From Bullera alba (taxonomy: Eukaryota; Basidiomycota; Tremellomycetes; Tremellales; Bulleraceae): a stretch of 64,000 bases of DNA. Of the stretch, positions 33,441-45,596 are shown one piece after another. How positions within the stretch are numbered: the stretch's first letter is position 1; each line of letters begins with the position of its first letter. The position numbers and the translations under genes are program-made. Where the stretch lies: positions 1,616,586 to 1,680,585 of the forward strand of contig BCIX01000004.1 in NCBI GenBank assembly GCA_001600095.1, read 5' to 3'. The notes below the pieces were generated by a model that had not been told where the DNA came from, ran no database searches, and was given only the letters and a program-made list of their open reading frames with translations.

Positions 33441-34440
33441 TTACTCGACCATCTCGACGTCTCCAGATTCCTTCTTGCTCGAACCTTTTGTTGACGACTT
33501 GGCACCCTTTCGCTCGAGGATGGCTTTTCGGTCCTTGTCAAGCTACGGGGGGTTAGCACAGTTCAACAGGGTGTCTGACTCACCTTGAGCGAGGTGATGA
33601 CAACGTTGGATGGGTTGATTCCGACGGGGACGGTAGCAGCGTTCGACTTCTCAACGGTCACTCGCTCGACGTGGACGACCCATTTCTTTCGGTAGACCTG
33701 GATGATCTTTCCCTCTCTTCCCTTGTATTTGCCTCGGACGATGAGGACCTCGTCGTCCTTTCGGATGGGCAGCGATCGGGTCTGCAGTCGTTAGCGGACA
33801 GTCCCATTCCATGCTCCGACGTGTCGCTCACAGAGTGCTTGGCCCTGAGCTCCTTGCTCAAAGGCGAAGACATCATCTTTCGCTTGATGCCCGATGGGGC
33901 ATCGAAGTGAGCCTTCCTGCTCTTTCTTCGGTCGGAAGCGAGGCCTAGAGGGGTCAGCTCGGCCGTCCTCAGCATCATACAGGCCACTGTGGTATCAGGC
34001 AGGGGGGTGTGAGGGGGAGGTGATTGGGGTGTAACGGGGATTTCGGTATGGCGTGGTTGAGCGAGTTCGCTTGTTGATCTTGAGCTCCGGCTGCCTACGC
34101 TCCCAGTCTCCGTGATGACTGGCTGCTCCAATAACTCTAGACGCCTCTATCGTCCACTTGTCCTTGTCCGTTCGCTATTGCGAAATTTAACTAGCAGTCT
34201 CCCAAAGCTCTGCTCGACGAATCACGAGCCTCCCAAACTCCCTGCCGACAGCATGCCCGTCGTGATTCCCTGCTCTATCCAGTAGGTCCTTGTCTCTATG
34301 TCCATATTTGTCGCATCCAATTTTCGTCCATGTCGTCCGCCAGATGTCCAAGTTGACCGTGCCGAAGAGCGAGCTTGACCTGATCTTGGGGGATGCCTGA
34401 TACCACACCGCATGACGGACTCACCTTTAGCGGAAGCCAT
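33441..34440 (-). CDS. RPL26: 60S ribosomal protein L26 (uL24)
   Basis: Large-subunit ribosomal protein near the polypeptide exit tunnel. Exons 34440-34425, 33944-33832, 33781-33584 and 33542-33441 give 142 residues. The protein reads [23 protein letters not shown], then the KOW motif region [20 protein letters not shown], and [20 protein letters not shown], all typical of L26; the acidic tail ends ESGDVEMVE. Exon 1 is only 16 nt, and the intron behind it is 480 nt, roughly ten times longer than other introns here. That intron carries a perfect inverted repeat near its two ends (listed separately). Long first introns are common in fungal ribosomal protein genes and can regulate expression. 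Confidence 0.93.
33988..34407 (-). repeat. 14-nt inverted repeat bracketing the long RPL26 intron
   Basis: TGTGGTATCAGGCA at 33988-34001 is the exact reverse complement of TGCCTGATACCACA at 34394-34407 (plus-strand reading). In the transcript the first arm begins 17 nt inside the 5' splice site and the second ends about 43 nt before the 3' splice site, just upstream of the GCTGAC branch site. Pairing would loop out about 390 nt and bring the splice sites to within the usual intron length. A 14-nt perfect match in a 480-nt stretch is unlikely by chance. Known fungal ribosomal protein introns use such stems; that this one does is inference. Confidence 0.75.
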
Positions 34441-35051
34441 TTTGATAGGATATGGGGGTGGGTGTTGATGGATAGGGCGTTATCTTGCCTTTGGTGACTT
34501 TTTGCATCTACCCCTCGGCGGTCGGTCACAGCGAGGGCCAGGCGGAGGGGTGGTTGGGTGGGTGGCAGGCGGCGGCATTTCGGCGTTATCAAACCCAGGC
34601 CGGTGCGGTTGTAAAGGCCCAAAGTGAGTGTGGCGATTTTTGGGTAATTCTTATCGCCGATGTCGGCGCGGGCCGGTATCAACCTCGTCCGCTTGCACCG
34701 AGGGCGTGCTGCATCGTTGCATGCCTCTCTAGTGCCATGGACGCATCCTCACCGCGATCGTGTCCCTCCCCTGGTGCTCGACGACAGCGACGATGCATCC
34801 AAGAACCCAAAATCGTGACCTTACAATCGTATAAATATCGTACAAACACCAAGTACAACACCGACCGCAGCTCCTACAAACGGTCGAGGATACAGGTACA
34901 ACACGATGATCATCCACTCACAGTACTCGTACAGCCTTCTCCCGTGCTCAAGCCTGGTCACTTTTCGTCCGCGTCAAGCCATCTTCCCATATCCTACGTG
35001 CTTTCTCCTCCATACGAATATTCCCCTTCAACCCGCTGTTCACACTCGACC
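34441..35051. other. Promoter of RPL26 and 3' side of the arrestin gene
   Basis: 611 bases. The part nearest RPL26 is GT-rich on the plus strand (CCCACC-rich in the gene's sense). No TATA box, tRNA or supported coding region seen; the 218-codon frame at 34485-35141 overlaps the arrestin gene antisense and is probably spurious. Confidence 0.45.
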
Positions 35052-37964
35052 TCAGCTCGTCGACGTGGCCATGACCGACGGCACAGCACCCGTCGCCCCT
35101 GGCGCAGGTTCCGACGCCTCTGGCTCCGGCCTAGGTCCTAGCACAACCTCAATCAAGCCTCCTCCCCAGACATGACTGAATGTCTCCTTGACCGCTCCCT
35201 TCTTTGGCTGCATGCCCACCTCGACGACATACGTGACTCCGATTTCGGGCGACAAGAAGCTTTGGATGAGATGCCTGGCCACCGTTGTTCCCGCCATAGT
35301 GGGGTATATCGTCAATTGACCGAGCAGATGCACGTCGGTCGCATCCAGCGTCAACGGCGCTAGGAGCGGGTGTCGAGTCACTTCTGATCCCTCCGCAATG
35401 GGTGAATAGGCGGGTGCAGTCGCGGGCAACTCTCCCGCCAACGACGGCGTTTGTTCTGTAATGGCGGTGGTGATTGCAGGCACCGATGGATCCTCAGGGG
35501 AGGCACCACGGGAGGTGATCTCCGACTCTTCCTGAATCGAGGAAACGACAGGAGCGTTCGACACTGCTCTCGCCATTGTCGGCGGACCGGGAATCGCCAT
35601 CGGTGATGTGATCGTGCTGGCGGAAATCGATCTCGAAAGTCCAATGTCCCCAGTACCAGCAAGCGAGATCGGCGTGGGCGACGTGGGCGATACCGGCGAG
35701 ATTGGGGGCTGACTTTGGGCAGGAGTCGAATCATCGTTCGATGGTGCGTTCGACATTCGTCTGAGAAAGCTCTGCCTTCTCTCGGTGAAACTTCTCCTCC
35801 TCTCTCCAGGTCCCGGATTCGTCGCCCCGCCCAACGAACCTCTTCTCAGGGTCGGCCCAGTCGAAGTCGTTTCCACCGCATCCACGTCGTCCTCCCCAAG
35901 CACGAATCGCTCCCCGCCCTCCTGCCATAGTTCACATTTCGTCGGTATCTCCACCCTCCTGACCTCTTTCTCGACTCCAATCTTCATACTGGCCACTCGC
36001 ATCAGTCTGACCACGAATTTGCACTGGCGCGGGTCGCTGAATGTCGCAAGGGGTAGAGCGGAGCTCGAGTGGAAATGCAGATGAAAGGGGATAGGCGAGG
36101 GTGCAGTGCCGTGCTCGACGTATAGGATCGGAGGGGAGGGTAAGAGCAATTGGACATCGACTCCGGGCAATACTGGTGCAACGGGTTCGGATTCCGGCGT
36201 TGGCTTTGGCTTGCCGCCATTCAGCTTGATCGTCCTCCAGCCGGGGTTCAGAGCGTCATGCGTGGTCAATGCACGTAGTCGTCGAGGAGTGATGTATGCC
36301 CTTGGTTCGTACAAGACGGGTATGGCTAGCCTACAAGACACGTTAGCTCATTGCGACGTCAAAGGGTGAGCTAGACACACCCCTCGTTCATCCTCCAGCC
36401 TTTACGACTACACTTGACCCTGAGGACATACTCGATTGACGCCTGCATGCCCACTTGGTAGATCTGCGAGGTGGGCGGGAGCTCCGAATTGGGATCTCGA
36501 TAGTGGTTATCTGGGATCTTGAGCGAAAACTTGAACTCTTGGAACGGAGCGAGAAAGGTGTCTTTGCCAATGGTGACCGTGTTGACGGGGAACGGAGGTG
36601 GGGCAGAGGTAGAAGCGGATGGTTGTTCCGAGGCGTCAGGTGCTGGAGCAGTGGATTCCGTTGGCGGAGGATCCGCTGGTGGGTTGGCGCTATCCGCACT
36701 TGTGCTCGATGCCGTTGTCTGGCGCTGCAACGGGGTCGTTTCCGGAGCCGGAGGTGCTTCTGACGTTGTGGCATTCGCCGCTGTGCTCGGCTGGGTAGTG
36801 TTCATATTGTCATATGTACCCGCTTTGTCCTCTGGGTAGATGACGACCAGGCGGCGAGCTAGGGGTAGCGTGTCGATCAAGGTGTATTGCCCTCGGACGT
36901 AGTAGCTCGTGTTGACCAGTCCGATAATCTATGATAGTCAGCTTGATCCCCCTGACCTCGGAGACCCCCGGACTCACCGAGATATCCAGACCAGTCACAT
37001 GATCTACCTTGCCCAGGTGTATACTCCCTTCCACCACTCCCTTCCTCCCCAAGCGGATAAAAGTCGGGCCCGTGCCATTGTTATACCTCTCTCCACCACG
37101 CGTGATGCTAACCTTCAACTTCTTATTCCCAGTCACGCACAAATTGCCATCGCTGGGCCGAGTCGGCTCCGGATGCAGCGCTCTGACCGCTGAAGTCATC
37201 ATTGCCGTACTGGCCATCGAGCTGAACATGACTGCTGCGGGGTGATTCTCATCCAGGTGCACGGTGGATATAAGCCTCAGTTCGTCTCGGGCCAGATGAG
37301 GCGAGTACTCTGGTGGCGTTTCGGTAGGTGGGGTTGGCAGTCCCAGACTGAGTTGGGAATCGTTGAACAAACCATACTCTGAACTCTGGACAGCGTACGC
37401 AGAGGGACGTAGTGCCGATATGGTATTCCGACGCAGAGTCGGATCCAACATCCTAGGCAGCGAGCTGGACAGATTCGACCTAGTACCCGAGCCCCGGGGC
37501 ACTGGGTCCTCGTCACTCTCCTCATCCTCTTCATTCCACACCGTATCGGAAGTGGAGATTGCCATACGATCTCGCATTGCCATACTCTGCGTGTTGATCA
37601 TATTGGCAGACATGGCTCTTCCCCTCAGACTCATCCTGGCGATTCCCGCACCCTCGCTAAAGTCCGGCGAGCCCGGTATTGCAGATGCACTTGTACTCAG
37701 TGCTTCGTCGTAGCTGGGGATGGGCTGGGGTGTTCGAATCGAATCGGAATTTGGGATTCTTATCGCTATGGGCGCGGTGCTCGAGCTTCCAGCTGGACTC
37801 GACGGTCCTGCGACTGCATTGAGTCCGGCGGAAGAGGATGGCGTCAGAGGCGAAGATACTGGGGGAATTTGGGGTGTGGACTGAGTTGGTCGTTGAATCG
37901 CCGGTGCTCTTGCTGGAGGGTCGTTCGATGTGTCCGAGCGGCGAAGCAGAGAGGCGAGCCGCAT
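35052..37964 (-). CDS. Arrestin-fold (alpha-arrestin-like) protein with large disordered inserts
   Basis: Exons 37964-36978, 36928-36381 and 36330-35052 give 937 residues. About residues 1-230 are Ser/Pro-rich and disordered. The arrestin N-domain can be followed from about 230 (ELRLISTVHLDENHP, KLKVSITRGGERY, RKGVVEGSIHLGKVDHVTGLDIS) across exon 2 (LVNTSYYVRGQYTLIDT, PLARRLVVIYPED, FLAPFQEFKFSLKIPDNHY, YQVGMQASIEYVLRVKC), interrupted by a Thr/Pro/Ala-rich insert. Exon 3 continues with an arrestin C-domain-like part (GVDVQLLLPSPPILYVEHG, FHLHFHSSSALPL) and a second Ser/Pro-rich insert before TYVVEVGMQPKKGA. Alpha-arrestins are adaptors that bring Rsp5-type ubiquitin ligases to plasma-membrane transporters; I do not see a clear PPxY motif beyond short Pro-Pro stretches such as PPEYS, so the ligase link is uncertain. 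Confidence 0.78.
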
Positions 37965-38376
37965 CTTGGTGAAGCGACTTCTTCAGCCGTATGGTCGCTC
38001 TGAGAACAGTTCGACGGGTGGGAATCCTGAAATCTCCCACACTTAGACGCGCACACTTCAGAGACGATGTTGAGAAGAGACAGAGCGAGTCACAAGATGA
38101 GATGAGCAGCAGATGAGAACAGGCCAAGCCAAGCAGATCAGAGGCAAGAGGGATCTACTCTTCGGGGATTTAACCTTTCCCCGCATTCCAGATGTTTCCC
38201 TGGATCCGGGGTAATTTGCCACCCAGATCCCGGCTAATAATCTGTTAGGCGTCCGTACATCATGTTTAAGGCTTGCTCGTGCCTAACACAACTTGCCACC
38301 CGTTGCATCATAGATCGGGCGTGCAAGCAGCTTACGGTGACTATCCCGATCTTGCTAACCCACCACCTCAACTTGC
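37965..38376. other. Divergent promoter between arrestin and MsrB genes
   Basis: 412 bases between opposite start codons. No TATA box stands out; AT-richer runs lie near 38165-38250. No gene seen. Confidence 0.45.
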
Positions 38377-39308
38377 ATGGTCCTTCTCTCACCCGTCAAA
38401 ACACTCATCTACTCCATCGCATTCCTCTCGCTGGTGATATTCATGCCAAAGCTACAGACATCGCTCACTCGATCTGCACTGCATCTGGCCTCGATCTCCG
38501 TCAAGCCAATCACTCAGCGCATCCCCCCATTCACAATCATCCCCCCGCCAGGCCGAATCGCCACTAGGATCTCTGGCATCTCTCTCCCCTTTGCTTTGTT
38601 TTCCAGCAGCTCCAAATCCAGCGCAGGCGAAGACAAGATGGGCGGTGAACACGCAGTCAAGAAGAGTGACACGGAGTGGAGGGCAGTCCTCTCCCCAGAG
38701 CAGGTGGGTCCATTGCTCTCAATGGGCTACTTTAGACTGACTGATGGATCAGTTCCGAGTGCTGAGAAAGCAGGGAACCGAGGCACCTGGATCTCATGCC
38801 TATGACAAGAAGTCGCCCAGTGACAAGGGCGTATACCGTGAGTCGAGCAGCTAACAATTGACATCGGGGGGGGGATCGCTGACGTTCTGGTAGACTGTGC
38901 CGGATGCGATGCGCCCCTGTACACCTCGAACACCAAGTTGTAAGTCACAGCTTAGAGTCAAGGTCAATGGACTGACACCTTGATAGCAAATCCGGCTGCG
39001 GATGGCCCGCGTTCTACGACACGATACCAGGTGCTGTGGACAGACACGAGGACACGTCGATGTTCATGAAGCGAATCGAGATCACATGTCATAATTGCGG
39101 TGGACACCTAGGGTGAGCATTCTATCGTGCTCATAGTAAACGTCGCTGACGATTCACTAGCCATGTGTTCCAAGGCGAGGGCTACCAGACGCCAACCGAC
39201 GAGAGGTGAGTGTAGACTGCTGATTTGTTAGCTTCGAGGAGCAGTGCTGATCCTTTCTGCAGGCATTGTGTAAACGGTATCTCTCTCAACTTCAAGGATG
39301 AGAAGTGA
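38377..39308 (+). CDS. MXR2: Peptide-methionine (R)-S-oxide reductase (MsrB)
   Basis: Repairs the R form of methionine sulfoxide in proteins with thioredoxin as reductant. Exons 38377-38703, 38753-38837, 38894-38939, 38987-39112, 39161-39205 and 39263-39308 give 224 residues. The catalytic domain starts near [21 protein letters not shown]; zinc is held by CAGC and CHNC; the catalytic cysteine is in RHCVNGISL and the resolving/structural SGCGWPAF motif is present. The first 85 residues form a hydrophobic start and an Arg/Ser-rich stretch, consistent with mitochondrial import. A second in-frame ATG (38638, MGGEHAVKK) just before the catalytic domain could give a cytosolic form. Complete and likely active. 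Confidence 0.93.
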
Positions 39309-40008
39309 TTGTCAATCTGCAAGTCAGGAAGATCGAGAAAGCAGTGTCAGTTGGCCATCAATAGAAGTCCCCCATTAGTTCAGTAGTCTCAGAATCAGTC
39401 ATAAATACAATGCAGGTATATTGTAAGAGTTATCGCATCCGGTGCCATCTGTTCACCAAGACCTGCATGACCATATTGCGAACCACTGTCCTCAAGACCA
39501 TAGTTAGTTACAGCAGCAGGACAGAGCTGGATCTGCCGCCAACGACCACTTGAAGGCCACCGGACGACGAACGGACCCGTGAAATGCCGTCATCTCGGCC
39601 GTATCCGAAAATCGAAAAGTCTATCAATCAGCGATTCAGCTCATCAGCTGCAGCCTTGATCAGCATCTTCGAGCCTTACTCATCACTTACTCAGCTTGTC
39701 AACTAGTCACGGATACCCACGGACGGACGGAAGACGGACCCACCGCTCAAGAGAGGAGCTGCGGGCGTGTCGGTGCTACTGTACATATAAAGGCAGCAAC
39801 ATCTGCGACATCGACGAACCATCTCCCTCTTTCATCCGGTGACATCGGAGTTCAAACTTCAACTAACTTACACTTGTCTTCGACCTCAAAGGCGGTCTGA
39901 GAGTTTTGTAGCCCGACTATCACCCAGCTAATCATCGATTGGAGCTCTCTCGACCGTCCGCTCGGTGCTTCTGTCGGACGTGTGAAACCCTGTAGTCGAA
40001 CCTCCAGG
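39309..40008. other. Upstream region of the MFS transporter with TATA box
   Basis: 700 bases. A TATAAAG box lies at 39786-39792, about 220 bases before the transporter ATG, suggesting a long 5' leader. Between the MsrB stop and the TATA box no gene is supported. A short run of GACGGACGGAAGACGGAC repeats occurs at about 39720-39740. Confidence 0.45.
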
Positions 40009-41995
40009 ATGACCGACTCACAACCTCCCTCGCAGACCAGCACGATAGTCTCCGAACCCGAAGCCACGGAGACCTCCTCCCGTACGATGCAGAAGAGTGA
40101 TCCCGAGAGGCAGTCCTCTACTCCCCAAGATGCTGCCGAATCGTCGAAAGAGATCGACTGGGAGGTGAAATGGGAGCCCAACGATCCCCTGGATCCACTC
40201 AACACGCCCATTTGGAAGAAATGGTGTGTCCATCTTACAACACGAGTATGGCTAATGCGACTCTTAGGGCAATGACAATGTGTATCGCGATATCATGCGC
40301 CTGTGTCACTTGCTGCTCGTCGATGGCGGGCAGCACTTATGCCGGTATGCAAGAGGAGTTCAATGTCGTCGAGGAGGTGTGCATTCTGTCGATCAGTCTG
40401 TTTGTCATGGGTCTAGGAGTAGGGCCTCGTGAGTGACACCCCGGTGGTTCGAGGTGAAGGCTAACTAGTCGTAGTCGTGCTTGGACCCGTATCCGAGTTT
40501 ATAGGCCGGAGTAGGGTGTTGCTGTACTCTTTCGGAGTGTTCTTCCGTGAGTCAGCTACAAGACGTATACTCCGCATAAACAGCTGACTCTGGCGCAGTG
40601 TTCAACTTTCCCGTAGCATTCGGTGAGTCCTCTACGAGCCCATGGTGGTGGATCCTGACCGCCTGGTAGCCAACAATATTGCTGTCCACCTGATATTCCG
40701 GTTCCTCACTGGTTTCGCTGGCTCTGCCTTCCTTTCCGTCTCCGGAGGCCTCATCACCGATGTCTTTCCCAACAGCAAAGTCGGCAGTGAGTCTGCTGAA
40801 GCGAGATTTTGATTGCAGCTGACATCATCCCAGCACCCATGTTGGCCTTCTCCGCCAGTCCCTTCATCGGCCCTGTCCTCGGTCCATTGGTATCAGGGTT
40901 CATCAACCAGAATACCGATTGGAGATGGACTTACTACACCATTATCATCTGGGCGGGGGTCATGATGGCTTTACTGCTCGTCTTTGTCCGAGAGAGCTAT
41001 TCCCCGATCCTACTCCGAAAAAAGGCCAGGCAGTGGGTTATCTCCCGGATCGTATATCACCAGGACGCTGACTCGCCGTAGACTTCGGAAGTCTGGAGAA
41101 GAGCGATGGCACGCGCCCATAGAAAAGGTCGACCGGAGCTTCGTGGTGGCACTGGAGAAGAGCATCAAGACGCCATTTGGTGGGTGATCGATCGGGAATA
41201 TACCCCGCTCAGGTGGACTTCTGCTGACTCCGCCTCTAGTCCTTTTGACAACTCAACCGATGGTCCTCTTCCTCGATCTCTGGTCGGCCATGATCCTAGG
41301 CATCCTATACCTATCGTTCGGAGGCGTGCCCTACATCTTCCGCGAGCAGTACGGCTTGTGAGTCCCCAGTCACCTTATTTGCGGTTACCCCGCTTATGCC
41401 TGACAGCTCGCTCCAACAGACCGGTCTGGCCTTCCTTGGGATCGGCGCTGGACAAGTCATTGCGGTCTTGTGCCAACCATACTTTAACAACCGATATCGC
41501 CGGGCCAACGCCCTGCACGACGGCCACGCGCCTCCAGAAGTCCGCCTGGTCCCCGGATTCTTCGGCGCCATCCTCGCACCCCTTGGCCTCCTCCTCATGG
41601 GCCTCACGGCCTTCAAGAGCGTGCACTGGATCGTCCCGATCATCATGTCCATGGGGTTCGGTTGTGGAATGGTCCTGGCTTTCACAAGTACATTTACTTA
41701 TCTGGTGGAGTGAGTTGAGCACGGGAGATCGATTTTCGAATGATAGAGCTGGTGCTGACTCGGGCGTAGTGCGTATCGGCCCGTGGCGGCGAGTGCCCTC
41801 GCGTCAAATAGCTTCATGAGGTCGGCTTTCGCTGCTGGATTCCCATTGTTCGGACAGCAGCTGTACCGCCGACTAGGCGCAGTCGGCGGGACATGCCTCC
41901 TAGGCGGACTCATGTGTCTGGCGATTCCACTGCCATTCGTCTTTTACCGGATTGGCGGGAGGATCAGGCAGAAATCTCAGCTCGCAGCGTCGTAG
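40009..41995 (+). CDS. MFS transporter, DHA1-type drug/polyamine proton antiporter
   Basis: Plasma-membrane 12-helix exporter of the major facilitator superfamily. Ten exons: 40009-40223, 40268-40428, 40475-40546, 40599-40622, 40670-40786, 40834-41032, 41082-41179, 41240-41357, 41407-41709 and 41770-41995, giving 510 residues. The EWKWEPNDPLDPLNTPIWKKW-like pre-membrane segment (seen as KWEPNDPLDPLNTPIWKKW), the GPVSEFIGRSRVLL loop (motif A), SGGLITDVF and SPFIGPVLGPLVSGFI (motif C of antiporters) are typical of the DHA1 group that includes multidrug and polyamine exporters. Substrate cannot be read. The ATG at 40009 is the first in frame. All phases close and no helix seems lost. Confidence 0.9.
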
Positions 41996-42199
41996 CATTA
42001 GCGATAGACCTAGATTATAGACTAGCATAGACACCCATCATAACGTGCGCATCTTACGAACGTCATGTTGGAAGCATAGCTGTTGTATAGTAGCATATGC
42101 ATATGCTTGTGAATGGCAGATGGTCGTGGCAAGTCCGGTAATTATACAACAACAAGAATATCTTCTCCATGACTTCGGTTGGATTCTTTCACCCATGCC

Positions 42200-45100
42200 T
42201 CAAGCTGTGCCACCCAGTCTCTCCCGCTTCTCCTTGAAGAACATCGCAACCGCCTTTGCAGCCCCTCCATACTCTTCCTGCACCTTGACATCCTCTCCTA
42301 TCCACTTCGGTAGCTTGTTCCTGATCCTCGATTGGGCATATCGCTTGTCTAGGAGGAGGATGGTTGCGTAGTCGCCCGCGTGTCTAATCGCTCGGCCTGT
42401 GGATCTCAGCTCGACACTCGGTCGCGCCAACCGGGTGCTTGACTCACCGATAGACTGATTGACCGCCCGCATGCACAGGTTCTACAGAAGCGTTTGGTCA
42501 ACTCACAGATCACACACTACCGTGGACGGGATGGCGCCCACTTCGTATAGCTCCCTCGAGGCGTCCTTCCCCGCGCCAGGAAGGCTCTCGACGTATCTCA
42601 TCCTCTCTTGGAGTTCAACCGAGCCGACATTTGCGAATGGCAGCCCGACCATGATCACACACCGTCCAAGGCCATCGCTGAAGTTGATCCCTGCAACGTT
42701 TGGTCAGCTCGCTGCCGAGCCGTGTAGAACTGTCTCACCTTCTGACAACTTGCCGCCGACCACTGCGAACAGGAGAGCGCCAGTACGCCTCTTGGCCCCG
42801 TTTGGCATTCTGGCACCGGCTTGACCCTACATCATGACGATCAATCCCATCCCGACACTTCCGTCTGGATATAGCCTACCGAAGAGATGGCCAAGGCGTA
42901 GTCTCGGAGGATACTCTCCACATCCCCCGACGTCTGGGGCTCGTAGAAAACCTGTTTCTTCTCATCCAATTTGCGCAACAGGCCCGTCTTCTCCCATGCT
43001 CCTTTGACCTTGTTAAGAAAGGCGTACGACGGGAGGAAGACGACCACCCCGTCGGGCACTAGACCTATCATTGATTGAATTACGGATCCCAACTCGGCCA
43101 TCTGTCCGTGTGTCAGTCGCGTCCTGGAGCGCGGACAGATTAGGACGGGTGGACTCACCAACGCATCGTCCTCCCGGTTGGCGAATTTGAATTCAAAGTC
43201 GATCTTGCGGGGACCTCGGCAGATGACCTGCGTTAGGAGATTCGATTTCGGTATCACATGCGAACATGAGAGTGTCGAAAAGCGGTCCCTTGGAATCGTC
43301 GGGAACAGCTGGATGAGAAAGTCGCTAATCTAGTAACAAGTAAGTCCAAGCACGAGATCAGGGGGTTTGCTCACCGGCTCCATGGTGCCTCCGGCGAGTA
43401 TGACGCATCTGGCCTCGTCGACGACCTGCTTGAACCTCTGGGCCGGATTGAGCAAGAGGTATTGCAACCTGACGCTAGGTCGAGCGCCAGTGTCCTCCAC
43501 GGTGATCATGATCCTTCCGTCGTCCCTCGCGTCCGTGAGCGAGAGCAAGAACGCCTCGACTTGGTGGAAAGCGGCTATCGAGGCGTGTCGCGCGGTGGTG
43601 CTTCTGGCTCCTTTGGCATCTGCAGGAGCGTCAACCGACTTCCGGCATTACGTCGATCAGTCAAGTTGGACCTACCTTTCTTGGCGGCCACCTCTTCAGT
43701 GTGCTCGGTGTACCCACTGACTTTTCTGGCCAACTTGCTCTCCTTTAGATACCGCACCATTTCAATCAGATTCACTTGATCGCTTCCACCGCCTATCCTC
43801 GCCATCAGAGTGTTGGTGCTGAGCATATCGAGCTTGGCTTTCGGATTCGCTTTGGCGCCCATGATCACATTCTCACACACCTTTACCAGGCCATGTAGGA
43901 CGGAAAGCGTTTGCCTGATGTTGAGACTGTGTGTCGATTTGAGCCTGTTCTGGAATCGATCGAGGTATTGCTGCAGTTGTGAGATGGCAGAGACAAGATG
44001 TGAGGACGTCAAGGAAGTGGAGTAGATCGAAAGCAGTGTGTCGATCAGATCTACAACGTTCATCAGCTGTCACTCCTTGAAACAGAGCCTGCCTAGGAAC
44101 CCACTGTGCGCCTCGTCAATGACAACGATCTGATCTTTCAGGTTGATGTCCAGGGCTTCTCGCGCGTTGTCCTGCAGCAGCAGGTTGTACGGCAGGGTGA
44201 CCAGCTAGTCGGTCAGACTGAATCAGTATGGCAGCTATGCCAACATCATTCAGCGACTCACCTGAGCCTGCTTGACGGCTCGCCTTGTGGAGTAATAAGG
44301 GCAAACACAAGCCTTTCTGCCCATTACCACGATGTCCTCAATGTCCTTCACCGAGGCCTTGGCAAGTATAAGTGATGCTCTGCACGGATTTTGACTTACC
44401 AGGACCGAGTCTCTGGCCTCGAGCATCAACCCCTCTTCGTCCTTTTTCGGCAGGTACTCGCACCGCTCCTTGCCAGACTTTTGCATATCCAGACACGCCT
44501 CGTTCATCCGCTCATCACCGCCTTTGGCAAGCGCTCTCACTTTGTCGTTGATACAGAGCTGTTTTCGACTGCCCAGTGGGACCATCGAGACGCCATCTCC
44601 TTGAGCGTCATTGGAAGTCTTTGCCTTGTCGGGTTCGGACTCGGTAGACTTGTTCGGAAAAGACGTTTTGAGCAGTTCCGAGGTGAGTTGCCGGAGCTGT
44701 GTGTGAGTGCGAGACGTGTAGAAGATCTACAGAAGGGTCAGATGGCGGAACTACCATCCTGGAGCCGGAGGAGTTCACCTTTGGTACATTCTCTTCGAGC
44801 TCTTCTTCCACTTTGGCAGCAGGTCTCGTTGCGTCATACCTACGAAGCTCAGTTCAGGACCAGCATAAACCAGGCTGTGCTCACTTTGCCATCAACTCTC
44901 TGACCTCCTTACTGAGGAACACTTCGCCTGGCTTCTGGCCTCCCGAATCACTTGCCGGCTCTTCCGGCAGAAACCGTTCATCCCGTTCATCCGTCCCTCC
45001 TGGCTTTTGAACGCCTGCAACCACCTTCGACTTCTTTCTCTGGCCTGTATTGAAACCACTGGCATTGGCGATGTATCCCTGCTTCATCCTCCTCTCTTTC

Positions 45101-45596
45101 TCCCTTGCGGCGAGGAGCCGCGCTCGTCTCTGCGCTCTGGCTTCTTCATGCTCCGAGAGGGCCATCTTCACCGCACGCTCAATCACCCATGGGGGGTCTG
45201 ACCTACGATGTAAGCGCCACACTCACACGCAGAATCGGTGACTCACCGTCTGGATCATCTGCGCGGAACCTCTCCCTCAGCTCAGCCTCGTTCTGCTCGT
45301 CGATGCGCTTGGTGTGAGCTGCCAACCAAGTCAATGTCGAGGTGAGCAGCGTCAATGATTTCCCAGTCCCAGTAGGGCTTTCCACCTGTGAGTTCATGAG
45401 TATATACCAGATAAATGGACTGAGGGCTTACGATAGCTATCTTGCGATCCTCGATGGCCCTGAAGACCGTCTGCATGAGGTCCACTTGGATCGAATACGG
45501 CTGCGGGTACGGAAACGCGAAGGAGGTCGGGGTTGGCAATGATGTCGACACCGCCGGCGCAGTGGGCGGCTCTGTGGCCTTCCTATCCCCACTCAT
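42200..45596 (-). CDS. CHL1: ATP-dependent DNA helicase Chl1 (DDX11/XPD family)
   Basis: Iron-sulfur superfamily 2 helicase that supports sister-chromatid cohesion and fork processing in the nucleus. Fifteen exons on the minus strand: 45596-45432, 45385-45247, 45197-44885, 44839-44779, 44726-44400, 44357-44262, 44204-44105, 44050-43676, 43619-43375, 43329-43159, 43101-42880, 42826-42739, 42690-42521, 42481-42448 and 42396-42200, giving 900 residues. Walker [10 protein letters not shown] is near residue 58; the iron-sulfur cysteines appear in QLCIND, NEACLD, RCEYL and CVCPYY; the DEAH box VVIDEAHNL is near 397; the last motif is [15 protein letters not shown]. The frame remains open upstream to 45791, so an N-terminal extension is possible, but the family normally begins close to [10 protein letters not shown]. 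The donor of the short intron 42482-42520 is GTAGTG. Confidence 0.92.

Noticed and set aside
34113..34118. TGATGA in the RPL26 intron as a snoRNA C box
   Set aside because: It is on the strand opposite to the RPL26 transcript and has no matching D box at a suitable distance.
34485..35141. 218-codon plus-strand frame between RPL26 and the arrestin gene
   Set aside because: It overlaps the arrestin gene antisense, is low-complexity and starts in the RPL26 promoter.
42482..42507. A 25-nt CHL1 intron using the GTGAGT near 42506
   Set aside because: Too short to splice and it puts the next exon out of frame; the GTAGTG donor at 42520 gives a 39-nt intron and restores [10 protein letters not shown] in phase.
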